Shown: positions 10,302 to 18,913 of the stretch, piece by piece | Layout of the letters: the number at the start of each line of letters is the position of its first letter | Numbering within the stretch: the first letter of the stretch is position 1 | Assembly (NCBI RefSeq): GCF_028621715.1 | Contig: NZ_CP117466.1 | Coordinates: 2,616,501-2,680,500, forward strand | Source of the DNA: Paracoccus marcusii | GTDB lineage: Bacteria; Pseudomonadota; Alphaproteobacteria; Rhodobacterales; Rhodobacteraceae | Direction: 5' to 3' | Length of the DNA: 64,000 nt | Notes under the pieces: model-generated | Database searches by the model: none | Told to the model about the DNA's origin: nothing | What the model saw: only the letters and a program-made list of their open reading frames with translations | Made by a program: the position numbers and the translations under genes

Positions 10302-12764
10302 TCAGCGGCTGTCACCGTCGTCCGGCAGGCCCGGCGCCTCATCGGCATCATCGCGGGTCAGTTCGGGGCTGACGGTCGTGGGTGCCGTCAGGGCACCCGG
10401 CTGCGCGTTTCGCGCTGCCGGCCCGTGCGACTGACCGGGCAGCGCTTCGGGGTTGCGCAACCAGATGTCGCGTTGTGCGAAGGGGATCTCGATTCCCTCT
10501 GCGCCGAAGCGCTGGACGATGGAGTGCAGCAGGTCCGACGTCACGCCCAGCCCCGTGCCGACATCCGCCAGGATCGCCCGGATCTCGAAGTTCAGGGCAT
10601 CTGCCCCCAGGCCCCGGAACAGGATCGCCGGTGCCGGGTCGATGGAGACCAACGGGTGATCCTCGACGATCTCGCGCAGGACATTCTCGACCTTCTTCGT
10701 ATCGCTGCCATAGGCAACACCGACGGGGATGATGATCCGGCCGACCTTGTTGTGACGCGTCCAGTTGGTCACCGGCTGGCTGATCAGGTCGCTGTTCGGG
10801 ACAATCACCTCGGTCTTGTCGAAGGTCTCGACCAAGGTGGCGCGGACCGAGATCTTCTTGACGATGCCCTGCTGGCCGCCGGCGCTGATCCAGTCGCCGA
10901 CGCTGACCGGACGCTCGATCAGCAGGATGATCCCGCTGACGAAGTTCGACACGATGTTCTGCAGGCCGAAACCGATACCGACCGACAGCGCACCCGCGAC
11001 GATCGCAAAGGACGACATGTCGATCCCGGCCGAGGTGATGGCCAACAGCGCCGCCAGGAAGATCCCGACATAGCCCAGGCCCGACACCACGGCATTCTGC
11101 CCGCCCGCATCCAGCCGTGTCTTGGGCAGGATCGAGGTGCGCAGCATCCCCTGCACCCCGCGCGTCAGCGCATAGCCGATGGCGAAGATGATCAGGAAGG
11201 TCAGGATCGCACCCGGCGACAGGTTCACCCCGCCCAGGCTGATGCCCTGGCGGAACCGGACCCAGTATTCGGCAAGCTCGGCGCCGGACGACCCCCAGAT
11301 GATCAGGAAGATCGGGATCGACGCCAGGACCAGGCCGAACCCGGTCAGCAACGGGGCCAGCCCCTCGCGTGCGCCTTCGGCCCCGCGCTGCATCATGTTG
11401 AACAGGTCGGCGGTGAAGTCCTGCAGCAGGATCAGCAGCCCCACCAGCGCCAGCGAGAACAGCCACGGCCAGACCAGAAGGTTGCCCAGGTTGACGAAAC
11501 CGGCCGCCGTCAGCAGCACCGCGATCGGCGCGATGATGCGCGTCAGGCGACCAGCCCAAGCCGCGATCCAGTGGCGATAGGACAGGTCCTGCGTCACGGC
11601 ATCGCGCGTCAGCCGCCGCAGGATGTTGCCAAGCCGGAACATCGCCAGCGCGGCCAGCACGATCAGCACAAGGTGCCAGACGCCGGCCGAGGCCTCTCCG
11701 AACTGGACGGGGACACGGCCGACCTGCGCCTCGCCCTGTTCATATAGGCCCGACAGCGGCAGCATGGCGCGCGACAGGATGTGGTGGATGGCCATCAGCA
11801 GGGCCAGCGTCTGGACCATGCGACCTGCAGAGACGCGGGCCTCCTCGGTCATCTGCAGCGAGGTATAGGCGATGGCGGTGCGCGGAAACAGCGCACGGGC
11901 CATCCAGATCCCGCCGAACAGGATCACTGCCGCCACCGGCAGTGCGTTCAGGAAGGGCGTCGTCCAGGGTCCGGGCAGACCGGTGGCCTGGATGGCGCTG
12001 ATGCCCAGATAGACACCCGCCATCGGCACGGCGATCTGGCCCAGGGACACGACGAAGGCCAGCACCGCCTTGGAATATTCCGACGCCCGGCTGGACAGGC
12101 GGGTGGGCAGCGCCACGATCCATGCCCGGCCATAGGTCAGGATCAGCAGCGCCGCGATTAGATAGCCCGCCACATAGGGCAGCCGGGGACGCAGGTCGGC
12201 CCAGATTTCGGGCGTCGCGTCCTGGCCCGACACCTCTCCTCCGACGCCCTCCAGCAGCGCAAGGCCGTCCGTCGCCGCCGCGGCCCACGATGCGGGCAGC
12301 ACCGGAGAAGGCGTCTGCTTGGCCAGTTCCAGCGCCTGACGTTGCCGCACGATCTCGTCGATCTGGCCGATGATGGAGTTTGCACGGCTGGTGGCCTCGG
12401 TCGCGGCGATGCGGGGGGCCTGGGCGGTGGACAGCTGCTGGTTCAGCTCGGTCCGCCGGTTTGCGACCTCCTCGTCCTCGGTCGCGCCTTCTGCGGGCGC
12501 GGGGCCAAGGGCCTCGATCTGGTTGCGCAGGGTGGCGATGCGGTCGCCGTTGGCGTTCTGACCCTCCTGCAGCCGATCCCGCCAGTCGACGATCCGCGCC
12601 CGCGTGCGGGCCAGCTCCTCGTTGGTGGCCTGGGGGTTCGCGGTCAGCGACTCGGCGCGTTCGGCAACCTGGTTCCAGGTGTCATAGTTTACGGATTGGG
12701 CGATGGCGGGCGCGGCTGTCAGGGCCAGCAGCGCCACCAGAAGCGTTGCAATCAGATGTCGCAT
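10302..12764 (-). CDS. Large MscS-type mechanosensitive channel with DUF3772 region
   Basis: An 820-residue inner-membrane channel that should gate on membrane tension and release solutes on osmotic downshock. It starts with a signal peptide (MRHLIATLLVALLALTAAPAIAQS), then a periplasmic coiled-coil-like domain (to about residue 190) resembling DUF3772, about ten membrane helices, and the conserved MscS core: a glycine/alanine-rich pore helix (SVGIGFGLQNIVSNFVSGI) and the VGDWI and VIVPNSDLIS beta-domain motifs. The tail is acidic and low in complexity. It starts eight bases after cysK and is probably co-transcribed. Family clear; an E. coli MscK/YbdG/YjeP equivalence is not claimed. Confidence 0.9.
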   Translation of the reverse strand: MRHLIATLLVALLALTAAPAIAQSVNYDTWNQVAERAESLTANPQATNEELARTRARIVDWRDRLQEGQNANGDRIATLRNQIEALGPAPAEGATEDEEVANRRTELNQQLSTAQAPRIAATEATSRANSIIGQIDEIVRQRQALELAKQTPSPVLPASWAAAATDGLALLEGVGGEVSGQDATPEIWADLRPRLPYVAGYLIAALLILTYGRAWIVALPTRLSSRASEYSKAVLAFVVSLGQIAVPMAGVYLGISAIQATGLPGPWTTPFLNALPVAAVILFGGIWMARALFPRTAIAYTSLQMTEEARVSAGRMVQTLALLMAIHHILSRAMLPLSGLYEQGEAQVGRVPVQFGEASAGVWHLVLIVLAALAMFRLGNILRRLTRDAVTQDLSYRHWIAAWAGRLTRIIAPIAVLLTAAGFVNLGNLLVWPWLFSLALVGLLILLQDFTADLFNMMQRGAEGAREGLAPLLTGFGLVLASIPIFLIIWGSSGAELAEYWVRFRQGISLGGVNLSPGAILTFLIIFAIGYALTRGVQGMLRTSILPKTRLDAGGQNAVVSGLGYVGIFLAALLAITSAGIDMSSFAIVAGALSVGIGFGLQNIVSNFVSGIILLIERPVSVGDWISAGGQQGIVKKISVRATLVETFDKTEVIVPNSDLISQPVTNWTRHNKVGRIIIPVGVAYGSDTKKVENVLREIVEDHPLVSIDPAPAILFRGLGADALNFEIRAILADVGTGLGVTSDLLHSIVQRFGAEGIEIPFAQRDIWLRNPEALPGQSHGPAARNAQPGALTAPTTVSPELTRDDADEAPGLPDDGDSR

Positions 12765-12772
12765 GAAACCTT

Positions 12773-13804
12773 TCAGTCTTCGTATACCTGCGGCAGATCC
12801 GGCGCCGGACGGGTCAGCCATTCCGGTACGGGAAGGCCCTTGGCGCGCAGAAAGTCGGGGTTGAACAGCTTTGTCTGATAGCGGGTTCCGTAATCGCACA
12901 GGATGGTGACGATCGTATGGCCCGGCCCCATCTCGCGCGCCATGCGGATGGCGCCCGCGATGTTGATGCCGGACGATCCGCCCAGGCACAGCCCCTCGTC
13001 CTTCAGCAGGTCGAAGACGATGGGCAGCGCTTCCTCATCGGAGATGCGCCAGCTGTAATCGGGGGTGAACCCCTCCAGGTTGGCCGTGATGCGGCCCTGG
13101 CCGATGCCTTCGGTGATCGAACTGCCGGGGCTGTCGAACTCTCCGGTGGTGTAGAACGAATGCAGGGCCGCGCCTTCGGGATCGGCAAGGCCGATCTTGA
13201 CGCCCTTGGGCTGCAGCGCGTCCGCGACGCCCGCCAGCGTGCCGCCGGAGCCCACCGCGCAGATGAACCCGTCGACCTTGCCGTCGGTCTGCTTCCAGAT
13301 CTCGGGTCCGGTCGTCTCGACATGGGCCTGGCGGTTGGCCACGTTGTCGAACTGGTTGGCCCAGATGGCCCCGTTCGGCTCGGTGCGCGCCAGCGCCTCG
13401 GCCAGACGGCCGGAATATCGGACATAGTTGTTGGGGTTCTTGTAGGGGGCGGCCGGAACCTCGACCAGGGTCGCGCCGGCCAGCCGCAGCATGTCCTTCT
13501 TTTCCTGGCTTTGGGTCTCGGGGATGACGATCACCGACTTGAACCCCATCGATGCGCCGACCAAGGCCAGGCCGATGCCGGTATTGCCGGCCGTCCCCTC
13601 GACGATGGTGCCGCCGGGGCGCAGCGCGCCGCGCGCGACCGCATCCTTGATGATGTACAGCGCCGCGCGGTCCTTGACCGACTGGCCGGGGTTCATGAAT
13701 TCGGCCTTGCCGAGGATCTCGCAGCCGGTCTCCTCGCTGGCGCGGTTCAGGCGGATCAACGGGGTGTTGCCGATCGCGTCGGCCAGATCAGAATAGATTC
13801 GCAT
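12773..13804 (-). CDS. cysK: Cysteine synthase A (O-acetylserine sulfhydrylase)
   Basis: PLP enzyme that makes cysteine from O-acetylserine and sulfide. The 343-residue protein has the PLP lysine in NPGQSVKDRAAL (K44), the EGTAGNTGIGLA substrate loop and the GSGGTLAGV phosphate-binding loop. The frame opens 13 codons further upstream at 13843, but a good promoter (-10 TATAGG) ends four bases before that ATG, placing it at or ahead of the likely transcription start; the MRIYSDL start used here also matches the usual N-terminus. In Rhodobacter sphaeroides cysK is associated with the tellurite-resistance genes trgAB, and here a TrgB-like Nudix gene is just upstream. Confidence 0.93.
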   Translation of the reverse strand: MRIYSDLADAIGNTPLIRLNRASEETGCEILGKAEFMNPGQSVKDRAALYIIKDAVARGALRPGGTIVEGTAGNTGIGLALVGASMGFKSVIVIPETQSQEKKDMLRLAGATLVEVPAAPYKNPNNYVRYSGRLAEALARTEPNGAIWANQFDNVANRQAHVETTGPEIWKQTDGKVDGFICAVGSGGTLAGVADALQPKGVKIGLADPEGAALHSFYTTGEFDSPGSSITEGIGQGRITANLEGFTPDYSWRISDEEALPIVFDLLKDEGLCLGGSSGINIAGAIRMAREMGPGHTIVTILCDYGTRYQTKLFNPDFLRAKGLPVPEWLTRPAPDLPQVYED

Positions 13805-13846
13805 GGCGATCGACCCTTTGTTCACAGGTGCAGGAGTTTCCATTTA

Positions 13847-13874
13847 CCTATACGCCCCCGGGTTGGAGGGGCAA
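13847..13874 (-). promoter_or_regulatory. Candidate promoter for cysK and the mscS-type gene
   Basis: On the minus strand TTGCCC and TATAGG are separated by 16 bases, with expected initiation about 35 bases before the chosen cysK start. It lies between the Nudix stop and cysK. Confidence 0.45.
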
Positions 13875-13888
13875 CCCCGCCCTGCCCC

Positions 13889-14950
13889 TCAGACCTGCGC
13901 CCGCAGCCGGTCCCGCCGCGCGTCCAGCCACAGGGACAGGGTGGCCAGCGGCCCATTGGCGATCTGTCCCGCATCCACCAGCGCGGACAGCGTTTCGCGG
14001 TCCATCAGGTGGCCGCGAATATCCTCCGCCTCGGAATCCAGCCCGTGGACACCGGCGCAGCCGTCCGGCAAGTCCGCGATGCCGACATAGTGATACAGAA
14101 ACTCGCACAGCGCGCCGGGGCTGGGATAGGCGTTGAAGGCCGGGATCAGCCGCGTGACCTGCAGCCCCGCTTCCTCCCGCGCCTCGCGCAGGATCGCGGC
14201 CTCGGGGGTCTCACCGGCGTCCACGCGACCCGCGACCGGCTCCAGCAGCCATGGCTGCGGATCGCCGCGAAGGGCGGGGGCCATGCGGAACTGCTCGATC
14301 ACCAGAACGCGGTCGCGGACAGGGTCCCAAGGCAGCATGACGGCAGCATCGCCCGACAGGAACGCCTCGCGGGTCATGGGGGCGGTCTCGCCGCCCTGAT
14401 GCAGGGCATGGGTCAGCACCTGCCGCTCGACCCCGAAGAACCCCAGGAACGGCTGACTGCGCTGCTGAACGCGCAACGCATCGGCCGGACGCTGCGAGAC
14501 GATGCCCTGCCCCGACGGCGCCGATGCGCGGGCGCGCAGCCGGCTGCCCGCCCAGATCCCCATCATCGGCAGCCGCCATGCCAGCAGGTCTGCCCCGGTC
14601 CCTTCGGGTGCCTGCAGGATCTGGACTGCGATTTCGGCGGCGATCGCGTCACGGTCGACGATCGGGGCGTGATCCGCGGCGGGTCCGGGTCCGATGCCCA
14701 TGACCTGCATCCCGCCCACCTCCTGCACCGTCAGGCCCATCACCGCGGCATAGCGATCCAGCTGCGGCGTCGGCTGTATGGCCAACCCCGGGACCGACCC
14801 CGGCGCAGGCAGCAGCGCGGGCCAGCCGTCAAGCACGACCCCCGCCCGGTGGCCGCCGGTCAGGACACCCGGTACCTCGACGGGCGTTCCGTCAAGGCCC
14901 AGCACCGCGCCCAGCTGCGGCTGCGCCAATGCGCCGACGACGACGATCAA
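13889..14950 (-). CDS. Two-domain Nudix hydrolase, TrgB-like
   Basis: A 353-residue cytosolic protein. The C-terminal half is a Nudix pyrophosphatase of the ADP-ribose type: the box starts GRVDAGETPEAAILREAREE at about residue 239 with the GX5EX7REXXEE pattern intact. The N-terminal half begins MIVVVGALAQPQLGAVLG and resembles a gamma-glutamylcyclotransferase-like fold, as in Rhodobacter TrgB. In R. sphaeroides trgB contributes to tellurite resistance and lies by cysK, and the same adjacency is seen here. The start is TTG, overlapping the stop of the DUF2059 gene (TTGA) and preceded by CAGGGACAG, so translation is likely coupled. Nudix activity is secure; the tellurite role is inferred. Confidence 0.8.
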   Translation of the reverse strand: MIVVVGALAQPQLGAVLGLDGTPVEVPGVLTGGHRAGVVLDGWPALLPAPGSVPGLAIQPTPQLDRYAAVMGLTVQEVGGMQVMGIGPGPAADHAPIVDRDAIAAEIAVQILQAPEGTGADLLAWRLPMMGIWAGSRLRARASAPSGQGIVSQRPADALRVQQRSQPFLGFFGVERQVLTHALHQGGETAPMTREAFLSGDAAVMLPWDPVRDRVLVIEQFRMAPALRGDPQPWLLEPVAGRVDAGETPEAAILREAREEAGLQVTRLIPAFNAYPSPGALCEFLYHYVGIADLPDGCAGVHGLDSEAEDIRGHLMDRETLSALVDAGQIANGPLATLSLWLDARRDRLRAQV

Positions 14951-15804
14951 AGCTGCTGTCCCTGACCGCGAAGCGCCGCGGCCATGCCCATGTCATATGA
15001 GGTATGTCCGAAAACCCGGTCGAACCCCGCAAACAGCAGCTGCGACAGCGCCTGCCCCTCGGCCGATGCGGCGTGCTGGGCATAATCCGCAAGTTCGGCG
15101 TCGCTCAGCGGGCCATAGGCCAGCATCAGGAAACCCTGCAGCCAGACCGTCGCCTCCGCCTCGATCTGGTCGCGCTGCGCCCAGGCATCGGCCATCAGCT
15201 GCTGCTGATCCGGAGCCATGTCGAACCCGCCCCCTTCGGCATAGCCGCGGGAAAAGGCGATGGCCGCGTTCAGGCCACCCGCGACATTGGGCGCGATCAG
15301 GTCCGCCCCGTTGATCAGCTGGACGATCTGTTCCGCACGCGGATCACCGTTGCGCAGGGCGCGGGCAAAGTCCGCCCGGGCCTGATCCTCCACCCCGTCC
15401 TCCAGCAGGGCGCGCCGCGCGGACCCCTCCAGGCGGATGACCCGCTGGCCCAGGCCGGACCCATGAAAGGCCAATGCGCGATCCACCAGCTGCGGGTCCA
15501 TGCGCGCGGCGGCGTCGCGGACGCCCGCCCGGAACAGCGCCTCCATCCGCGGGGTGTCGTGGATTCGCGCGACGACACGGGCCCACGGCAAGCCGCCCCC
15601 GGCGATCAGCCCCTCGCCCTCCATCCGGGCGGCCTCGGTCACGGCCTCCTCCTGCAGGATCGGCATCAGCGCGGCTAGGTCCAGGGTGCGCCACATGCGG
15701 TCGGCCGGGTCCTGCTGCATCTGCACCAGATGGATGTCCGCAGGCGGCGGCACCGCCGGAGCGGGAGGTGCCAGAACGGCAAGCAATCCCAGAATGGTCA
15801 GCAT
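14947..15804 (-). CDS. Secreted DUF2059-family protein
   Basis: A 285-residue protein with a signal peptide (MLTILGLLAVLAPPAPAV), then a mostly helical periplasmic domain with repeated alanine- and leucine-rich helices and the late FLMLAYGPLSDAELADYAQ stretch characteristic of DUF2059. The function of the family is unknown. AAGGTG stands before the ATG used here; a GTG three codons upstream is the alternative. Its stop overlaps the start of the Nudix gene, so it seems to be the first gene of a Nudix-containing transcript. AT-rich sequence just upstream (TTGGAC, then CGAAAT after 17 bases) could be a poor promoter. Confidence 0.75.
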   Translation of the reverse strand: MLTILGLLAVLAPPAPAVPPPADIHLVQMQQDPADRMWRTLDLAALMPILQEEAVTEAARMEGEGLIAGGGLPWARVVARIHDTPRMEALFRAGVRDAAARMDPQLVDRALAFHGSGLGQRVIRLEGSARRALLEDGVEDQARADFARALRNGDPRAEQIVQLINGADLIAPNVAGGLNAAIAFSRGYAEGGGFDMAPDQQQLMADAWAQRDQIEAEATVWLQGFLMLAYGPLSDAELADYAQHAASAEGQALSQLLFAGFDRVFGHTSYDMGMAAALRGQGQQL

Positions 15805-15860
15805 GTCCCGCACCTTTCGCGAAAAATTTCGACGGTCGGGATTTTTTCGTCCAAACCCTC

Positions 15861-15889
15861 TTGCGCTTCAACCCCCACCCCTCTAATTC
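15861..15889 (+). promoter_or_regulatory. Possible promoter for tRNA-Ser
   Basis: TTGCGC and TAATTC are 17 bases apart and end 23 bases before the mature tRNA. The -10 is poor, but position and spacing fit. Confidence 0.3.
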
Positions 15890-15912
15890 CGCGTCACCAC
15901 ACCAAGAAGCGC

Positions 15913-16002
15913 GGAGAGGTGCCGGAGTGGTCGAACGGGGCGGTCTCGAAAACCGTTGAGCCTGCAAGGGTTCCGTGGGTTCGAATCCCACCCTCTCCGC
16001 CA
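15913..16002 (+). tRNA. tRNA-Ser (anticodon CGA)
   Basis: A 90-base gene with a 7-bp acceptor stem (GGAGAGG/CCTCTCC), a long variable arm as expected for class II tRNA-Ser, anticodon loop CTCGAAA giving CGA (reads UCG), the T-loop GTTCGAATC and an encoded CCA end. Confidence 0.95.
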
Positions 16003-16023
16003 TTTTCCATCAGTTCAGTTCCG

Positions 16024-16079
16024 ATGGCCAATGTGGCATTTTTCAATAGAATAGTGCCAATGTCCCATTTTAGGGCCAT
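16024..16079. repeat. AT-rich segment with nested inverted and direct repeats
   Basis: This stretch between two tRNA genes is far richer in A and T than its surroundings. It has two near-identical copies of CCAATGTGGCATTTT (the second with CC for GG) 29 bases apart, and two nested inverted pairs, ATGGCC/GGCCAT at the ends and TGGCA/TGCCA inside. It contains no gene. It could be an operator, or the relic of an inserted element near tRNA genes. Confidence 0.5.
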
Positions 16080-16105
16080 GCTGTCGTGATGTCCGAATTG
16101 ATGCA

Positions 16106-16180
16106 TGGTGGCCCGTGAGAGATTCGAACTCCCGACCGGCCCGGTGTAAACGGGACGCTCTACCACTGAGCTAACGGGCC
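16106..16180 (-). tRNA. tRNA-Val (anticodon TAC)
   Basis: A 75-base gene with acceptor stem GGCCCGT/ACGGGCC, D-arm GCTCAGTGGTAGAGC, anticodon loop TTTACAC giving TAC (reads GUA and relatives), T-loop GTTCGAATC and an encoded CCA. Confidence 0.95.
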
Positions 16181-16193
16181 ACGCTCGCCGCGC

Positions 16194-16222
16194 ATAAAAC
16201 CGATTTGGGTACCGCTTGGCAA
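16194..16222 (-). promoter_or_regulatory. Candidate promoter for tRNA-Val
   Basis: TTGCCA and TTTTAT are 17 bases apart on the minus strand, with the -10 ending 13 bases before the mature tRNA. Confidence 0.55.
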
Positions 16223-16229
16223 GGGCGGA

Positions 16230-16772
16230 TCAGACATCATCCGCGTGGCGCGTCACGGTTTCCGCACCGTTGCGGATCACGTGGATGCCGCCTTGGTGAA
16301 TCACCCCCTGGGCCAGATGCGCGGGGGCTTGGCCCAAGGCAAGGCAGCGCAGCATGCGCAGGGTGATGCCATGGGTCACGACCAGCGTGGGGCCGGTCAG
16401 GTCCATCAGGAACGCGCAGCACCGCACCTCCAGTGCGGCGAACCCCTCGCCACCCGGGCAGCGGTCGTACCACGCCAAATCGCCACCGCGGAACAGGTCA
16501 GGATGGCTGCGGCGCAGATCGCGCTCCAGGTGCCCCGCAAATTCACCCACGCAAATTTCGGAGAGGCGCGCATCATGCCGGAACCTGTCGCCAAACACGA
16601 TCCGCGCCGTCTGGTCGGCCCGTCCAAGCGGGCTGGAGACGCAAAAGCCATCGATCCCGCGCGTCAGATGCGCCAGCCATCCGGCCTGACGTATCCCGCG
16701 GTCGGACAAGGGGGAATCGCCGCGGCCCTGCAGGCGCCCTTCGACGTTCCACAGCGTCTCGCCATGACGCAT
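16230..16772 (-). CDS. Histidine phosphatase (phosphoglycerate mutase-like), start uncertain
   Basis: A cytosolic histidine-phosphatase superfamily protein; the substrate is unknown. The catalytic RHGE follows the first ATG directly, and the second histidine is in LVVTHGITLRML. The sequence just before the ATG encodes PDLYL, the first beta-strand of the fold, yet in-frame codons from the end of tRNA-Gly to the ATG include no ATG, GTG or TTG; only CTG is available. No Shine-Dalgarno is visible. The 180-residue product from the ATG would lack strand one. Either initiation uses CTG on a transcript through the tRNA, or the start has been lost. The longer open frame through the tRNA is not coding. 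Confidence 0.7.
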   Translation of the reverse strand: MRHGETLWNVEGRLQGRGDSPLSDRGIRQAGWLAHLTRGIDGFCVSSPLGRADQTARIVFGDRFRHDARLSEICVGEFAGHLERDLRRSHPDLFRGGDLAWYDRCPGGEGFAALEVRCCAFLMDLTGPTLVVTHGITLRMLRCLALGQAPAHLAQGVIHQGGIHVIRNGAETVTRHADDV

Positions 16773-16790
16773 CAGATACAGATCGGGAAG

Positions 16791-16864
16791 TGGAGCGGGT
16801 GAAGGGAATCGAACCCTCGTCGTAAGCTTGGGAAGCTTCTGCTCTACCATTGAGCTACACCCGC
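16791..16864 (-). tRNA. tRNA-Gly (anticodon CCC)
   Basis: A 74-base gene with acceptor GCGGGTG/CACCCGC, anticodon loop TTCCCAA giving CCC as in E. coli glyU, T-arm AGGGTTCGATTCCCT and encoded CCA after a U discriminator. The first base pair of the anticodon stem appears as a G-A mismatch. Confidence 0.93.
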
Positions 16865-16874
16865 ATCGTTCGTC

Positions 16875-16903
16875 CGGATAGCGGCTGGCCGCAGTCCCGT
16901 CAA
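16875..16903 (-). promoter_or_regulatory. Candidate promoter for tRNA-Gly
   Basis: TTGACG and TATCCG are 17 bases apart, with the -10 ending ten bases before the mature tRNA. It lies just past the DUF1489 stop. Confidence 0.6.
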
Positions 16904-16906
16904 GCC

Positions 16907-17326
16907 TCACCGCAGGCCCATGTCAGCCAAGGCGGCAGCGATGGCGGGGGGCAAGGCCTCCTCCAGCGCGCGGCCTGCGGGCAGGTCCGGTGGCGCATCC
17001 GCCGCGGCCAGATAACGCCAGCCTTGGAACGGACGGCGCGGAACGGCCGCAACCCGAACCAGGTCGCGGTCCAGCACGATGCCGCAGCGCTGGATACCGT
17101 CGGCACCCTCGACCCGTTCCAGGGTCAGGATGCGCTGGCGGGCCATCATGACGCCCTTGAAAACCCAGAAGATCGACCCGCCTTCCAGCAGCTCCGCCTC
17201 GCGCTTGGGCCACATGCGCGTTACGTGACGCGCCGGGCCGGACCCGAACCGGGTCTGCCACGCAGCCAGCTCATCGGGGCCTTCGGCACCCACGCACAGT
17301 TTCATCAGGTGAAGGCTTGTCGTCAT
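16907..17326 (-). CDS. DUF1489 family protein
   Basis: A 139-residue, probably cytosolic protein starting MTTSLHLMKLCVGAEG, the characteristic opening of DUF1489, which is common in alphaproteobacteria and has no assigned function. The hallmark TRMWPKREAELLEGGSIFWV segment is present in the first half. AGGTGA lies at good distance before the ATG; a GTG three codons upstream is less likely. It stands between the trigger-factor terminator and the tRNA-Gly promoter, so it is probably a single-gene transcript. Confidence 0.88.
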   Translation of the reverse strand: MTTSLHLMKLCVGAEGPDELAAWQTRFGSGPARHVTRMWPKREAELLEGGSIFWVFKGVMMARQRILTLERVEGADGIQRCGIVLDRDLVRVAAVPRRPFQGWRYLAAADAPPDLPAGRALEEALPPAIAAALADMGLR

Positions 17327-17371
17327 GGCGATCACCTAGTCGCGCCCGACCCGTCCATCAAGCCCCGAACG

Positions 17372-17401
17372 CAAAAGGGCCGCATCCGAAGATGCGGCCC
17401 C
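17372..17401 (-). terminator. Intrinsic terminator after trigger factor
   Basis: On the minus strand a perfect 10-bp stem GGGCCGCATC/GATGCGGCCC with a stable TTCG tetraloop is followed by TTTTGCG, about 20 bases after the tig stop. Confidence 0.92.
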
Positions 17402-17422
17402 TGCGCGGTCAGTGGACCGAAA

Positions 17423-18757
17423 TCACAGCTCGTCCAGCGCCTCGACGGCCTTTTCCAGCTCTGCCTTGGTCACGGTCTTCTCTTCGACCTTGGCCTTTTC
17501 GGCGATCAGGTCGACGACCTTGTCCTCGAAGATCGGCGCGCGCAGCTGCTGCTGGGCGGCCTGGTTCTGCTGGATGAACTCGAAGAACTGACGCTCCTGG
17601 CCCGGATACTGACGGGCGGCGCGCAGCACGGCCTGGGTCATCTCCTGGTCGGTCACGGTGACCTCGGCCTTCTGGCCGATCTCGGCCAGCAGCAGGCCAA
17701 GACGCACGCGGCGCTCGGCCAGGGTCTTGTGCTCTTCGGTCGGCTCGATGGCATCGTGGTTGTGGCCCTGAACCTCGGGGTTCTCCTCGTGCCACAGCTG
17801 GTGCGCGATCTGGGCGGCCTCGGCCTCGACCAGCGACTTGGGCAGGTCGAACTTGACCGCCGCATCCAACTGGTCCAGCAGCGAACGCTTCATGATGGCG
17901 CGGGCGGCGCCGGCATACTCGGCCTCCAGACGCTCGGTGATCTGCTTCTTCAGACCGTCCAGGTCGTCGGCGCCGAACTTCTTGGCCAGCTCGTCGTCGA
18001 TCTCGGCCTCTTTCGGGGCCTTGACCGCCTTGACCGTGCATTCGAAGGTGGCGTCCTTGCCGGCCAGATGCGGTGCGCCGTATTCCTCAGGGAACTTCAC
18101 CTCGACCTTGACCTCGTCACCGGCCTTCACGCCGACCAGCTGGTCCTCGAAGCCGGGGATGAAGCTGTTCGAACCCAGGACCAGCGGATAGTCCTCGGCC
18201 GCGCCGCCCTCGAAGGCCTCGCCGTCGACGAAACCCTTGAAGTCGATGGTGACCTGGTCACCGTCCTTGGCCTTGGAACCTTTCTTGCGGTCCTCGAAGG
18301 ACTGCGACGACTTGGCCAGGTTCTCCAGCGCTTCGGTGACGGCCGCGTCTTCGGCGGGCACGGTCAGCTTTTCCAGCGACAGCGCGGTCAGGTCGACCTC
18401 GGGGATCGCAGGCAGCGTCTCGTAGGTCACGTTGACCACGACGTCGTTGCCCTCTTTCCAGGTTTCGCCGTTCTCCATCTCGACCTTAGGCTGGGCGGCG
18501 GGGCGGTCGCCCGACTTCTCCAGGTGGTCCTTCAGCGCGCCGTCGATGGCGTCCTGCATGGCCTCGCCCAGGATGCGCGGGCCGAACTGCTTCTTCAGCA
18601 TCGCCATGGGCACCTTGCCCTTGCGAAAGCCCTTCATCTCGACTTCCGGCTGAGCTTCTTTCAGCTTGGCGTCGACGGCTTTGGCCAGGTCTGCTGCGGG
18701 CAGCGTGAACTGATACCCGCGCTGAAGACCGTCGTTCTGCGTTTCCTTGACCTGCAT
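17423..18757 (-). CDS. tig: Trigger factor, ribosome-associated chaperone
   Basis: Ribosome-bound chaperone and prolyl isomerase that receives nascent chains at the exit tunnel. The 444-residue product shows the ribosome-docking signature GFRKGKVP at residues 43-50, an FKBP-type isomerase domain around residues 160-245 ([20 protein letters not shown]), and a long helical C-terminal chaperone domain. The second of two adjacent ATG codons is favoured because it sits five bases after GAGGA and gives the usual MQV start. It has its own promoter and strong terminator. Very secure. Confidence 0.96.
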   Translation of the reverse strand: MQVKETQNDGLQRGYQFTLPAADLAKAVDAKLKEAQPEVEMKGFRKGKVPMAMLKKQFGPRILGEAMQDAIDGALKDHLEKSGDRPAAQPKVEMENGETWKEGNDVVVNVTYETLPAIPEVDLTALSLEKLTVPAEDAAVTEALENLAKSSQSFEDRKKGSKAKDGDQVTIDFKGFVDGEAFEGGAAEDYPLVLGSNSFIPGFEDQLVGVKAGDEVKVEVKFPEEYGAPHLAGKDATFECTVKAVKAPKEAEIDDELAKKFGADDLDGLKKQITERLEAEYAGAARAIMKRSLLDQLDAAVKFDLPKSLVEAEAAQIAHQLWHEENPEVQGHNHDAIEPTEEHKTLAERRVRLGLLLAEIGQKAEVTVTDQEMTQAVLRAARQYPGQERQFFEFIQQNQAAQQQLRAPIFEDKVVDLIAEKAKVEEKTVTKAELEKAVEALDEL

Positions 18758-18811
18758 CATCGTCCTCATAGAAAGAAGGGCCACCGATCCGGCGGCCTGA
18801 AAATTTGAGCC

Positions 18812-18840
18812 GTTCTAGTCGCCGTGCCGCTGGCCTGCAA
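18812..18840 (-). promoter_or_regulatory. Candidate promoter for tig
   Basis: TTGCAG and TAGAAC are 17 bases apart on the minus strand, followed by a leader of about 50 bases before the chosen start. Confidence 0.5.
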
Positions 18841-18913
18841 GCAGATTGCGGTCACCCGGCGCTGGAACATCCCCGCCGCCGCGCTATGCTGCGTCCAACC
18901 GACAGGAGTCCCC

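Noticed and set aside
16230..16910. Longer phosphatase product starting upstream of tRNA-Gly
   Set aside because: The extra N-terminus (with EQKLPKLTTRVRFPSP) is simply the translated tRNA gene, a common false extension.
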